A stretch of DNA of 27,627 nucleotides from an uncultured Geobacter sp. (GTDB taxonomy: Bacteria; Desulfobacterota; Desulfuromonadia; Geobacterales; Geobacteraceae), in assembly GCA_937886325.1 (NCBI GenBank), contig CALABV010000093.1:1-27627 (forward strand), read 5' to 3'. The notes under the pieces are model-generated. The model was given only the letters and a program-made list of their open reading frames with translations, did no database searches and was not told the DNA's origin. A program made the position numbers and the translations under genes. Below are positions 1-6,766 of this stretch, piece by piece (within the stretch, counting starts at the first letter, position 1; every line of letters begins with the position of its first letter).

Positions 1-1
1 A

Positions 2-157
2 ATCCTGGCGGCTCACCGGGCAGGTGTCAGGATGGTGGTTGTTCCTGCACGTAACAGGGTGGATGTGGAAGATATCCCCGCCACGATAAAGGCCGACCTC
101 CGGATAGTCTTCATCGAAGATGTCCGGGAAGCGGTTGCTTTCAGCATGGATGTGTGA
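2..157 (+). CDS. lon: ATP-dependent protease Lon, C-terminal fragment (cut by window start)
   Basis: The first 51 codons of the window read in frame 2 as the end of a bacterial Lon protease and stop with TGA at 155-157. The peptide begins ILAAHRAG, the block that follows the catalytic lysine strand in Lon, and continues with a PARN..D.EDIP segment and an EDVREAV tail. This matches the E. coli Lon end (LLAAHRGG, then NKRDLEEIP). Lon is a cytosolic AAA+ serine protease that removes misfolded and regulatory proteins. The ATPase domain and the Ser-Lys dyad lie upstream, outside the window. The fragment is short, but the motif order is distinctive. Confidence 0.85.
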   Translation: MLAAHRAGVRMVVVPARNRVDVEDIPATIKADLRIVFIEDVREAVAFSMDV

Positions 158-258
158 GAAGAAAGGGTATTTCCTCCTTTGAGCCACACTGGAAATGGAC
201 GTGTTCCATGGGTTGCCATCCGCTGTGTTTCCATAACGGATCAGATTGAATGATTGTG

Positions 259-441
259 TATCCTGAATCCGTGATGTCTGAATGCCGAGGCGAGCGGAAT
301 GCCGGGGTTTGAGCGTCTTTGATGCTGTTTCGCGCGTGTTGTGCCGGGTGATCTTCGTCGGGTCGGTTCAACCCACGCGAATGCTAGAAACCGAGGCGTT
401 CCGCAAAGGCGAAGGCTTGAAGACGTTACGGATTCAGGATA
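259..441. mobile_element. ~180-bp MITE-like dispersed repeat, copy 1 (perfect terminal inverted repeats)
   Basis: This intergenic element begins with TATCCTGAATCCGT (259-272) and ends with its exact reverse complement ACGGATTCAGGATA (428-441). That gives 14-bp perfect terminal inverted repeats about 183 bp apart. Its reverse complement aligns without gaps to 12302-12480, with about 152 of 179 positions identical by hand count (~85%). If the mobile unit is TCCTGAAT...ATTCAGGA, it is flanked by TA on both sides, as with the TA duplications of IS630/Tc1-type elements; this is suggestive only. No transposase is present. The outer end lies 16 bp before the -35 box of the likely ffh promoter. Both copies keep a reading frame open on one strand, which I regard as incidental. 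Confidence 0.8.
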
Positions 442-457
442 TAGATAAATAATTTTC

Positions 458-487
458 TTGACAAAAAGTGAAACGGTCATCTAGTAT
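458..487 (+). promoter_or_regulatory. Putative sigma-70 promoter for ffh operon
   Basis: TTGACA at 458-463 is a perfect -35 hexamer. TAGTAT at 482-487, 18 bp downstream, matches the -10 consensus at 4 of 6 positions; TATAAA overlaps it at 485-490 but with a 21-bp spacer. It lies about 80 bp before the ffh start and just after the repeat element. No better promoter is visible between lon and ffh. Confidence 0.6.
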
Positions 488-520
488 AAACCGCTTTACG
501 GGCGGTTTTGCGCGTTTTTT
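488..520 (+). terminator. Hairpin with T-runs between lon and ffh
   Basis: AAACCGC (488-494) pairs perfectly with GCGGTTT (502-508) around a 7-nt loop. It is followed by a fourth T, GCGCG and then six Ts (515-520). The form is terminator-like, although the main T-run is displaced from the stem. It overlaps the presumed -10/start of the ffh promoter, so it most naturally ends transcripts coming from lon. An attenuator role for ffh is less likely, because the left arm would lie at or before the transcription start. Confidence 0.4.
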
Positions 521-546
521 CCGGGGATCCCGGATTTTCCGGGGAT
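517..546 (+). repeat. 12-bp direct repeat in ffh leader
   Basis: TTTTCCGGGGAT occurs at 517-528 and again at 535-546, 18 bp apart, directly upstream of ffh. The function is unknown. It could be a small local duplication or paired regulator sites. Confidence 0.6.
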
Positions 547-567
547 ATTCAGGGTACATGGTAGCCA

Positions 568-1926
568 ATGTTTGAAAGCCTTTCCGACAAACTGGATCTG
601 ATATTCAAGAAGCTTCGCGGTCACGGTGTAATGACCGAAGAGAATATCAAGGACGCCCTGCGTGAAGTCCGACTTGTGCTTCTAGAAGCCGACGTCAACT
701 TCAAGGTCGTTAAGGATTTTATTGAAAAGGTAAGAATGCGGGCGATTGGTTCGCAGGTTCTTCAAAGCCTCGCCCCCGGTCAGCAGGTCATCAAGATCGT
801 TCACGACGAGCTGGTTTCCCTCATGGGCGGCGGAGAGGACAACTCCCTTGACCTCGCGGCAAAACCGCCGGTCGCGATCATGCTGGTCGGTCTCCAGGGC
901 TCGGGCAAGACCACCACGTGCGGAAAGCTCGCAAAGTTCCTGAAGAATCAACGTCGAAGACCGTTGCTTGTGCCCGCTGACGTCTATCGTCCGGCAGCCA
1001 TCCAGCAGCTGAAAACCCTCGGCACGCAGCTGTCGCTGGAGGTTTTTGATTCGCGGGCGGATCAGGACCCGGTGGATATCTGTCGTGAGGCGCTGCGCTA
1101 TGCCCATATTTCCGGTTTCGACACGGTCATTTTTGATACGGCTGGGCGGCTCCAGATCGATGAAGCGCTGATGGAAGAACTGGTACGTATCAAAGCTGTT
1201 GCCGAACCGAGGGAAATTCTCCTGGTTGCCGATGCAATGACCGGCCAGGAGGCTGTTAATGTGGCTAACGGTTTCGACGAACGGCTCGGTCTCACCGGCT
1301 TTGTTCTGACGAAGCTGGACGGTGATGCCAAGGGGGGGGCTGCCCTTTCCATCAAGGCGGTTACAGGAAAGCCCATCAAATTTGTCGGCCTTGGCGAAAA
1401 GCTTGACGCCCTGGATGTGTTCCATGCGGATCGCCTGGTGTCGCGCATTCTGGGAATGGGTGACGTGCTCACGCTCATCGAGAAGGCCCAGTCGACCATC
1501 GATATCAAGGAAGCGCAGAAGCTTCAGCACAAGCTGAAAAAGAACCAGTATGACCTGGAGGACTTCAGGAATCAGTTGCAGCAGATGAAAAAGATGGGTT
1601 CCCTGGAGTCGATCATGGGGCTTATTCCCGGCATGGGAAAGATGATGAAGCAGATGGAAGGCGCGCAACCCAGCGAGAAGGAATTGAAGCGTATCGAGGC
1701 GATCATCGATTCCATGACGCGTGAGGAACGGGCGAATCCGGGAATCATCAACGGGAGCCGCCGTTTGAGGATCTCGAAAGGGAGCGGCACTTCGGTACAG
1801 GAAGTGAATCAGCTGCTGAAGCGGTTCACCGAGGCACTGAAAATTGTCCGGCACCTTCAGAAAATAGGTCCGAAAGGGCTGATGAAAGGGATGGGGGCGT
1901 TACGAAAAGGGATGCCTCCCTTCTGA
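568..1926 (+). CDS. ffh: Signal recognition particle protein Ffh (SRP54)
   Basis: Ffh is the GTPase subunit of the bacterial SRP. It binds 4.5S RNA and signal sequences of nascent membrane proteins and delivers ribosomes to FtsY. The 452-aa length is typical. The N domain (about residues 1-95) starts MFESLSDKLD. The G domain shows the P-loop GLQGSGKTT (108-116), the DTAGR motif (190-194) and TKLDGDAKGG (248-257). The C-terminal M domain (about 300-452) is rich in methionine, including a GLIPGMGKMMKQM stretch. The start is fixed by family alignment; the Shine-Dalgarno sequence is weak (AGGG at 551-554). It heads the rpsP-khpA-rimM-trmD-rplS block, with rpsP 62 bp downstream. Confidence 0.97.
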   Translation: MFESLSDKLDLIFKKLRGHGVMTEENIKDALREVRLVLLEADVNFKVVKDFIEKVRMRAIGSQVLQSLAPGQQVIKIVHDELVSLMGGGEDNSLDLAAKPPVAIMLVGLQGSGKTTTCGKLAKFLKNQRRRPLLVPADVYRPAAIQQLKTLGTQLSLEVFDSRADQDPVDICREALRYAHISGFDTVIFDTAGRLQIDEALMEELVRIKAVAEPREILLVADAMTGQEAVNVANGFDERLGLTGFVLTKLDGDAKGGAALSIKAVTGKPIKFVGLGEKLDALDVFHADRLVSRILGMGDVLTLIEKAQSTIDIKEAQKLQHKLKKNQYDLEDFRNQLQQMKKMGSLESIMGLIPGMGKMMKQMEGAQPSEKELKRIEAIIDSMTREERANPGIINGSRRLRISKGSGTSVQEVNQLLKRFTEALKIVRHLQKIGPKGLMKGMGALRKGMPPF

Positions 1927-1988
1927 GTTTTTTTAAAGAGTTATCAATCTCGGAACAATACATCGAGAAGCAAAACAGGAGGATATCA

Positions 1989-2255
1989 ATGGCAGTAAAA
2001 ATACGACTTGCACGGGCCGGCGCCAAAAAGAAACCGTACTACCAGATTGTCGTGGCGGATGAGCGCTACAAGAGGGATGGAAGGTTCATCGAAAGGGTTG
2101 GTTCCTATGACCCGAACCAGGACCCCGCGGCGGTAAAGTTTGAAGAAAGCAAGACCCTGGAATGGCTGTCAAAAGGTGCTCAGGCAACCGACACCGTCAA
2201 GCAGATGCTGAAAAAATCAGGTATTTGGGAGAAGTTCACCAACAAGGCAGCATGA
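1989..2255 (+). CDS. rpsP: 30S ribosomal protein S16
   Basis: This 88-aa protein is a complete S16, an early-assembly component of the small subunit body that contacts 16S rRNA. It begins MAVKIRLARAGAKKKPYY and contains the hallmark VVADERYKRDGRFIE and GSYDPNQDP segments. An AGGAGG Shine-Dalgarno sequence (1977-1982) sits 6 bp before the ATG. The rpsP-khpA-rimM-trmD-rplS order is conserved widely in bacteria, so co-transcription is very likely. Nothing in it is unusual. Confidence 0.97.
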   Translation: MAVKIRLARAGAKKKPYYQIVVADERYKRDGRFIERVGSYDPNQDPAAVKFEESKTLEWLSKGAQATDTVKQMLKKSGIWEKFTNKAA

Positions 2256-2307
2256 TGTCCAGTTTTTCCGGTCCGCCGGATATTCTACACGCACAGAGGA
2301 TGCCATC

Positions 2308-2538
2308 ATGAGACAACTCGTTGAAATCATTGCCAAAGCTCTTGTCGACGACCCCAGTATGGTGAACATTGCCGAAGAAATGGAAAATGACACCACGGTT
2401 ATCAAACTCACGGTAGCAAAGGAAGACATGGGGCGAATCATCGGCAAGGAGGGAAGGACGGCAAAAGCTATCAGGACCCTTCTCAATGCGGTTTCCACGA
2501 AAAGCAACAAGAAGGCGATTCTTAAGATAGTAGAATAG
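2308..2538 (+). CDS. khpA: KH-domain RNA-binding protein KhpA (YlqC family)
   Basis: This 76-aa protein is essentially one type II KH fold. The nucleic-acid-binding loop GKEG is at residues 46-49 within DMGRIIGKEGRTAKAIRTLL. In Firmicutes the family works with KhpB/Jag as a global RNA-binding protein affecting cell division; in this lineage the role is only inferred as RNA binding linked to ribosome biogenesis. An AGAGGA sequence precedes the ATG. The stop codon abuts the rimM start with no gap, which implies translational coupling. Confidence 0.9.
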   Translation: MRQLVEIIAKALVDDPSMVNIAEEMENDTTVIKLTVAKEDMGRIIGKEGRTAKAIRTLLNAVSTKSNKKAILKIVE

Positions 2539-3060
2539 ATGCAGGACGGGAAAAATCTGATCTTGATTGGAAAGATTACGGGAACACACGGCATCAAAGG
2601 ACAGATCCGCGTTATTCCATATTCCGGAGATGCCGAGAGTATTCTTTCCCTGCGTACCTTTTGGGTACGGATGCATGACGGACGATATTCGTCGTTCAGG
2701 ATCTCCAGGGCCGTGGAACATAAAAGAAAGGCTCTTGCTTCCATAGCGGGGATTGAAGACATGAATGCCGCGCTTCCTCTCGTTGGTTGCGAGGTGTACG
2801 TTTGCCGCGACCAACTGCCTGATCTTCCCGAGGGAGAATACTACTGGCAGGATCTGCTGGGACTTTCTGTTGTCGACGAGCAGGGCGGATGTATTGGAGA
2901 ACTCGCCGATATTTTCGTGACAGGCGCACATGATGTGTATGTAGTGAAGAATGGTGAAAAGGAATACCTTATTCCCGCCGTCACCGATGTCGTTGTAGAG
3001 ATTAATCTGAATGCGCGTACCATTACGGTTCGCCCTCTGGAAGGGTTGCTGGATCTATGA
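2539..3060 (+). CDS. rimM: Ribosome maturation factor RimM
   Basis: RimM binds S19 and the 3' domain of 16S rRNA and is needed for efficient 30S head assembly. The 173-aa protein has the expected two parts. The N-terminal beta-barrel begins with ILIGKITGTHGIKGQIRV (about residues 7-24). The C-terminal PRC-barrel begins at EYYWQDLLGLSV and includes HDVYVV and EYLIPAV motifs. The start follows directly on the khpA stop. Its stop overlaps the trmD start as ATGA (3057-3060), so the two are almost certainly translationally coupled. Confidence 0.95.
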   Translation: MQDGKNLILIGKITGTHGIKGQIRVIPYSGDAESILSLRTFWVRMHDGRYSSFRISRAVEHKRKALASIAGIEDMNAALPLVGCEVYVCRDQLPDLPEGEYYWQDLLGLSVVDEQGGCIGELADIFVTGAHDVYVVKNGEKEYLIPAVTDVVVEINLNARTITVRPLEGLLDL

Positions 3061-3800
3061 AAGTCGATCTGTTGACCCTTTTTCCCGGGATGTTCCAGGG
3101 ACCTTTCTCCGAGAGCATTCTGAGGCTTGCCGCGGACAAAGGACTTCTGGACGTCCGTGTCCATAATATTCGTGATTTTGCCTCTGACAAACACCGGGTC
3201 ACCGATGATTACCCGTACGGAGGCGGAGTCGGAATGGTGATGAAGGTCGAGCCGTTGGCTGCCTGTATCGAGAACGTCAAGAAAGACCGACCCGCATCGA
3301 AGGTCATTCTGACGACTCCCCGGGGGGAGACGCTCAATCAGGCCATGGCACGTGAGCTTGCCGAGGAAGACGGTCTGATAATCATCTGCGGTCGCTATGA
3401 AGGGATAGACGAACGGGTCCGGGACCTGTTCGTGGACAGAGAAATATCAATCGGCGATTTTGTCCTGACGGGAGGAGAATTCGCCTCCATGGTTCTTGTG
3501 GACGCCGTGGTTAGATTGATTCCCGGCGTTCTCGGAAGCGATGAGTCGGCGGAAGAGGATTCATTTTCCAACGGACTCCTGGAGTATCCCCAGTATACCC
3601 GCCCGCCGGTATTCAGGGGGCTGGCCGTTCCTCCGGTTCTCCTGTCGGGAAATCACCGGGAAATTGCCCGTTGGCGTCGTCGTGAGTCGCTGAGAAGGAC
3701 GTTCCTCGTGAGGCCTGAGTTGCTTGATGCAGCCAGCCTGAACACTGAGGATTCATCATATGTGAAGGAACTGCGGGACTGTGGGGGAAATGTCGACTGA
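3057..3800 (+). CDS. trmD: tRNA (guanine37-N1)-methyltransferase TrmD
   Basis: TrmD is a SPOUT enzyme that uses S-adenosylmethionine to methylate G37 next to the anticodon and so prevents +1 frameshifting. The 247-aa length is typical. Visible motifs are YGGGVGMVMK (54-63), GRYEGIDERV (112-121), SIGDFVLTGGE (131-141) and the EEDSF block, in which Asp168 corresponds to the catalytic aspartate of E. coli TrmD. The knotted cofactor site is therefore intact. It overlaps rimM by 4 bp and the next gene by about 11 bp. Confidence 0.97.
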   Translation: MKVDLLTLFPGMFQGPFSESILRLAADKGLLDVRVHNIRDFASDKHRVTDDYPYGGGVGMVMKVEPLAACIENVKKDRPASKVILTTPRGETLNQAMARELAEEDGLIIICGRYEGIDERVRDLFVDREISIGDFVLTGGEFASMVLVDAVVRLIPGVLGSDESAEEDSFSNGLLEYPQYTRPPVFRGLAVPPVLLSGNHREIARWRRRESLRRTFLVRPELLDAASLNTEDSSYVKELRDCGGNVD

Positions 3801-4374
3801 AAAACGGGAGGGCGCAACAGTAGGAATTGCGCTGGTCCATTATCCGGTTTTTGATAAGAACCGTCGTGTTGTCGCCACAGCCGTAACCAATCTTGACCTG
3901 CACGACATAGCTCGGCTCGCAAAGACCTACGATCTGGTGCGTTACTACGTGGTGACGCCTCTTCCCGAGCAGCAGGAGATTTCACGACAGATTATCCGTC
4001 ATTGGCGCGAAGGGTGGGGCGCAACCTATAACCCGAAAAGAAAAGAGGCGCTTGACCTGTTGAACGTTGTCAGTACGATAGATGACGCGGTTAGCGATAT
4101 GGCCCTGAATTCTTCCGCTCCGGTGAAGACTGTAGCGACCGGTGCGAAAGGAACGCCGAACTCGGTTACGTATCACCAAATGTCGGAGATGATGAGGATC
4201 CCGGGTATGAACTATCTCCTCCTGATGGGAACGGGGTGGGGGCTTACCGAACAGATCCTCTCAAACGCCGATTACGTGCTGGCGCCCATAGCAGGCAAGT
4301 TGGAATATAATCATCTTTCCGTCCGTTCCGCCGCATCCATTATCGTTGACCGGCTTCTTGGAGAGTGGCGATAG
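3790..4374 (+). CDS. SPOUT-like RNA methyltransferase (Methyltrn_RNA_4 family), target unknown
   Basis: This 194-aa protein matches my recollection of the 'SAM-dependent RNA methyltransferase' family (Methyltrn_RNA_4) found after trmD in Deltaproteobacteria and some Firmicutes. It starts with a VGIALVHYPVFDKNRR strand, has a GTGWGL glycine turn (cofactor-loop-like) and ends with YNHLSVRSAASIIVDRLL, like the final knot helix of SPOUT enzymes. The ATG at 3790 follows a GGGGG stretch; a GTG at 3781 would add three residues. The start lies inside trmD, so the two are probably coupled, and an rRNA or tRNA substrate is likely. The exact target is not known to me. Confidence 0.8.
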   Translation: MSTEKREGATVGIALVHYPVFDKNRRVVATAVTNLDLHDIARLAKTYDLVRYYVVTPLPEQQEISRQIIRHWREGWGATYNPKRKEALDLLNVVSTIDDAVSDMALNSSAPVKTVATGAKGTPNSVTYHQMSEMMRIPGMNYLLLMGTGWGLTEQILSNADYVLAPIAGKLEYNHLSVRSAASIIVDRLLGEWR

Positions 4375-4443
4375 GAATACGGAAGGGTGGAAAGCAGAAC
4401 AAACGAAGAATAAACTCATTGATACCATACGGGAGGAAACGAA

Positions 4444-4797
4444 ATGAACACTATTGATCGTATCGAATTCGAGCAGATGAAAAAGAACATACCCTCGTTC
4501 AAGCCGGGAGACACGGTAAAGGTTCAGGTCAAAATCGTGGAAGGCGACAAAACAAGGATCCAGGCATTTCAGGGTGTGGTCATAAAACGCCAGAACGGCG
4601 GAATCAGGGAATCATTCACCGTGAGGAAGATTTCCAACGGTATCGGTGTTGAGCGCTGCTTCCCGCTTCACTCGCCCTCACTTGAGGCAATTGAAGTCAT
4701 CACCCGCGGCCAGGTCCGCCGTGCGAAGCTCTACTACCTGAGGAAACTCCGCGGCAAGGCTGCAAGGATTCGTGAAAAGAAATACGTTGCACAATAA
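4444..4797 (+). CDS. rplS: 50S ribosomal protein L19
   Basis: L19 sits at the 30S-50S interface and forms bridges B6 and B8. The 117-aa protein has the family signature FKPGDTVKVQVKIVEG near the N-terminus, FQGVVIKRQNGG, TVRKISNGIGVER and the basic C-terminal segment VRRAKLYYLRKLRGKAARI. A GGGAGG Shine-Dalgarno sequence lies 7-8 bp before the ATG. A strong terminator follows directly, marking the end of the ffh-rplS transcription unit. Confidence 0.97.
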   Translation: MNTIDRIEFEQMKKNIPSFKPGDTVKVQVKIVEGDKTRIQAFQGVVIKRQNGGIRESFTVRKISNGIGVERCFPLHSPSLEAIEVITRGQVRRAKLYYLRKLRGKAARIREKKYVAQ

Positions 4798-4808
4798 ACG
4801 GCCGAAAC

Positions 4809-4838
4809 GGCCCCGGGAGACCGGGGCCTTTGTTTTTT
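4809..4838 (+). terminator. Rho-independent terminator after rplS
   Basis: GGCCCCGG (4809-4816) pairs perfectly with CCGGGGCC (4821-4828) around a GAGA tetraloop and is followed by TTTGTTTTTT. The all-GC 8-bp stem and T-rich tail form a textbook intrinsic terminator, 11 bp after the rplS stop. Confidence 0.92.
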
Positions 4839-4882
4839 GAGGGAAGGGAACTCTTTCCGTTTCTTCACTTTCCGGAGGGTTG

Positions 4883-5527
4883 ATGTCGGGATCTCTGTTC
4901 GCTGAGCTGCCTCGGGATTTGCTTGCATTCGAGAAACTGGCCGCCCGTCAGGGTTTCAGCGCCATCGCCGGAGTCGACGAGGCTGGTCGAGGCGCCCTTG
5001 CGGGGCCTGTCGTGGCCGCTGCTGTGATACTGTCCCCTGACGGTGATTTTGCCGGCATAGACGACTCGAAGAAGCTGACACCGGAAAAGCGTAATGTCCT
5101 GTTTGACAGGATTATGGTGGAGGCGCTGGCCGTGGGAATAGGCGTAGCGGATCACGTGACGGTCGATCAAATAAACGTTCTCCAGGCGACACTCAAGGCA
5201 ATGGCTGGGGCGATCCGGGAGTTGTCTCCTGCTCCCGACTTCCTCCTCGTAGATGGTATCTCGGTCCCTCCGACTCCCATTCCGTGCCGGACAATCAAAA
5301 AGGGAGACGCCGCCAGCGTTTCCATTGCCGCTGCTTCAATTGTGGCCAAGGTGACACGGGACAGGATGATGACATATTTTGATGACGAGTATCCCGGTTA
5401 CGGATTCGCGATCCACAAGGGATATGGTTCCCGCGCCCACCTGAGTGCCATTGCCGATTTGGGCCCGTGCGCGATTCATCGTACAACCTTTCGGGGCGTC
5501 AAGGAATTCGTCGGGGTGGGTCAATGA
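4883..5527 (+). CDS. rnhB: Ribonuclease HII
   Basis: RNase HII cuts the RNA strand of RNA-DNA hybrids and removes single misincorporated ribonucleotides. The 214-aa protein has the catalytic VDEAGRGALAGPVVAAAV motif with Asp32 and Glu33, the DDSKKLTPEKR motif, LLVDGI with a further acidic residue, and AAASIVAKVTRDR followed by GYGSRAHL. I prefer the ATG at 4883, 4 bp after GGAGG, over the TTG one codon upstream, which would sit almost on the ribosome-binding site. The stop overlaps the next start (ATGA). It lies after a terminator, so it needs readthrough or its own promoter; I see no clear one. Confidence 0.95.
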   Translation: MSGSLFAELPRDLLAFEKLAARQGFSAIAGVDEAGRGALAGPVVAAAVILSPDGDFAGIDDSKKLTPEKRNVLFDRIMVEALAVGIGVADHVTVDQINVLQATLKAMAGAIRELSPAPDFLLVDGISVPPTPIPCRTIKKGDAASVSIAAASIVAKVTRDRMMTYFDDEYPGYGFAIHKGYGSRAHLSAIADLGPCAIHRTTFRGVKEFVGVGQ

Positions 5528-5904
5528 AGAAAGACTGTTCCGGCGACAGGAAGACCCTTGGCGCACGGGGAGAAGAAATCGCGGTTGCGTATCTGAAAAA
5601 ACAGAAATACAGGATCATCGAAACGAACTTCCGCTGCAGGTGCGGAGAGGTGGACATCATCGCCAGGGACGGCAAGACCCTTGTGTTCGTCGAGGTAAAG
5701 ACTCGCCGTACCGCTTCCTATGGTCTACCCCAACTGGCTGTGACGCCGTTCAAGCAGCGTCAGATATCCAAGGCGGCCCTTACCTATCTGTCGAAAAACA
5801 GGCTTATGGAGGAGAATGCACGATTTGATGTCGTCAGTGTATTTCTCCTTGACACTTCTCCCACGGTGGACCACATCAAAAACGCCTTCGATCTGGCATA
5901 TTAA
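5524..5904 (+). CDS. yraN: YraN family (UPF0102) putative endonuclease
   Basis: This 126-aa protein has the restriction-endonuclease-like core of UPF0102: LGARGEEIAVAYLKKQKYRI, then CGEVDIIARDG and FVEVKTR, giving the D-(x)n-ExK pattern typical of Holliday-junction-resolvase-like nucleases. The biological substrate is not established for the family. The ATG at 5524 overlaps the rnhB stop by 4 bp. An open frame extends upstream into rnhB, but family alignment and coupling favour 5524. The rnhB-yraN pairing is common, suggesting a link to nucleic-acid repair. Confidence 0.88.
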   Translation: MKKDCSGDRKTLGARGEEIAVAYLKKQKYRIIETNFRCRCGEVDIIARDGKTLVFVEVKTRRTASYGLPQLAVTPFKQRQISKAALTYLSKNRLMEENARFDVVSVFLLDTSPTVDHIKNAFDLAY

Positions 5905-5922
5905 CGGATCTACACTTCATTC

Positions 5923-6759
5923 GTGAGCATCGGAACCCTTTACATAATCGCCACTCCCATCGGAAACCTTGAAGATATCACTCTTCGGGCTCTGCGTATT
6001 CTCAAAGATGTCGACCTGGTAGCCGCCGAAGATACGCGCCACTCACGCAAGCTCCTCACTCACTTCGGAATCTCCAAGCCGCTTACCTCCTATTTCGACC
6101 ATAACAAGAACATCAAAGGCGCCCTCATCCTCGACAAACTGCGAAACGGGATGTCCGTGGCTCTCATCTCCGACGCGGGCACCCCGTGCATCTCGGACCC
6201 CGGCTATCAATTGGTCCGGGATGCCGTTCGTGAGGGAATTGACGTTGTTCCGATTCCCGGTCCGTGCGCCGCTGTTTCCGCCTTGTCTGCTTCCGGTCTG
6301 CCGACCGACTCCTTTGCCTTCGAGGGGTTCCTTCCCAACCGCGTTGGCAAGAGACGTGAAAAGCTCGGGAGATTGAAGGACGAGAGTCGAGTCCTGATCT
6401 TCTACGAGGCGCCGACGCGTCTCGTCGCCTCTCTGAGTGATATCCTGGAAATCATGGGTGACAGGGAGGTGGTCCTGGCGCGGGAGGTCACCAAGGTCTA
6501 TGAAGAGTTCCTTCGCGGACCACTGTCCCATGTCATGGAAAGCTTGAAGGAGCGACAGGTAAAGGGTGAGATTGTCTTGATTCTTGCGCCGCACGATAGT
6601 GTCGCGGATACGGTAGATGACCGTGACATCGAGGAAATGCTCGAACGGTATCTCGCCGCCGACGGTCTATCCGTCAAGGATGCCGTGAAAAGGGTGGCTC
6701 TGGAAACCGGAATGCCGCGCGGCATGGTGTACGAGGCTGCGCTCCGGTTGAAGCGCTGA
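5923..6759 (+). CDS. rsmI: 16S rRNA (cytidine1402-2'-O)-methyltransferase RsmI
   Basis: RsmI adds the 2'-O-methyl group to C1402 in the decoding centre. The 278-aa protein starts TLYIIATPIGNLEDITLRAL, the family signature, followed by AAEDTRHSRKLL, ISDAGTPCISDPG and VPIPGPCAAVSALSASGLP, all parts of the tetrapyrrole-methylase fold. The start is a GTG; no good Shine-Dalgarno sequence precedes it, but an alignment to RsmI leaves little alternative. It follows yraN by 18 bp and converges on the minus-strand PLP gene with only 7 bp between the stops. No terminator is visible in that gap. Confidence 0.95.
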   Translation: MSIGTLYIIATPIGNLEDITLRALRILKDVDLVAAEDTRHSRKLLTHFGISKPLTSYFDHNKNIKGALILDKLRNGMSVALISDAGTPCISDPGYQLVRDAVREGIDVVPIPGPCAAVSALSASGLPTDSFAFEGFLPNRVGKRREKLGRLKDESRVLIFYEAPTRLVASLSDILEIMGDREVVLAREVTKVYEEFLRGPLSHVMESLKERQVKGEIVLILAPHDSVADTVDDRDIEEMLERYLAADGLSVKDAVKRVALETGMPRGMVYEAALRLKR

Positions 6760-6766
6760 AGATGGG

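Noticed and set aside
241..480. Small protein gene on the minus strand over repeat copy 1
   Set aside because: The frame spans the repeat and the ffh promoter, has no ribosome-binding site, and changes between the two repeat copies are not biased to silent positions.
682..1854. Long antisense open frame opposite ffh
   Set aside because: Ffh is a certain gene on the other strand; the antisense peptide has no recognisable domain and no ribosome-binding site, and such frames are common at this base composition.
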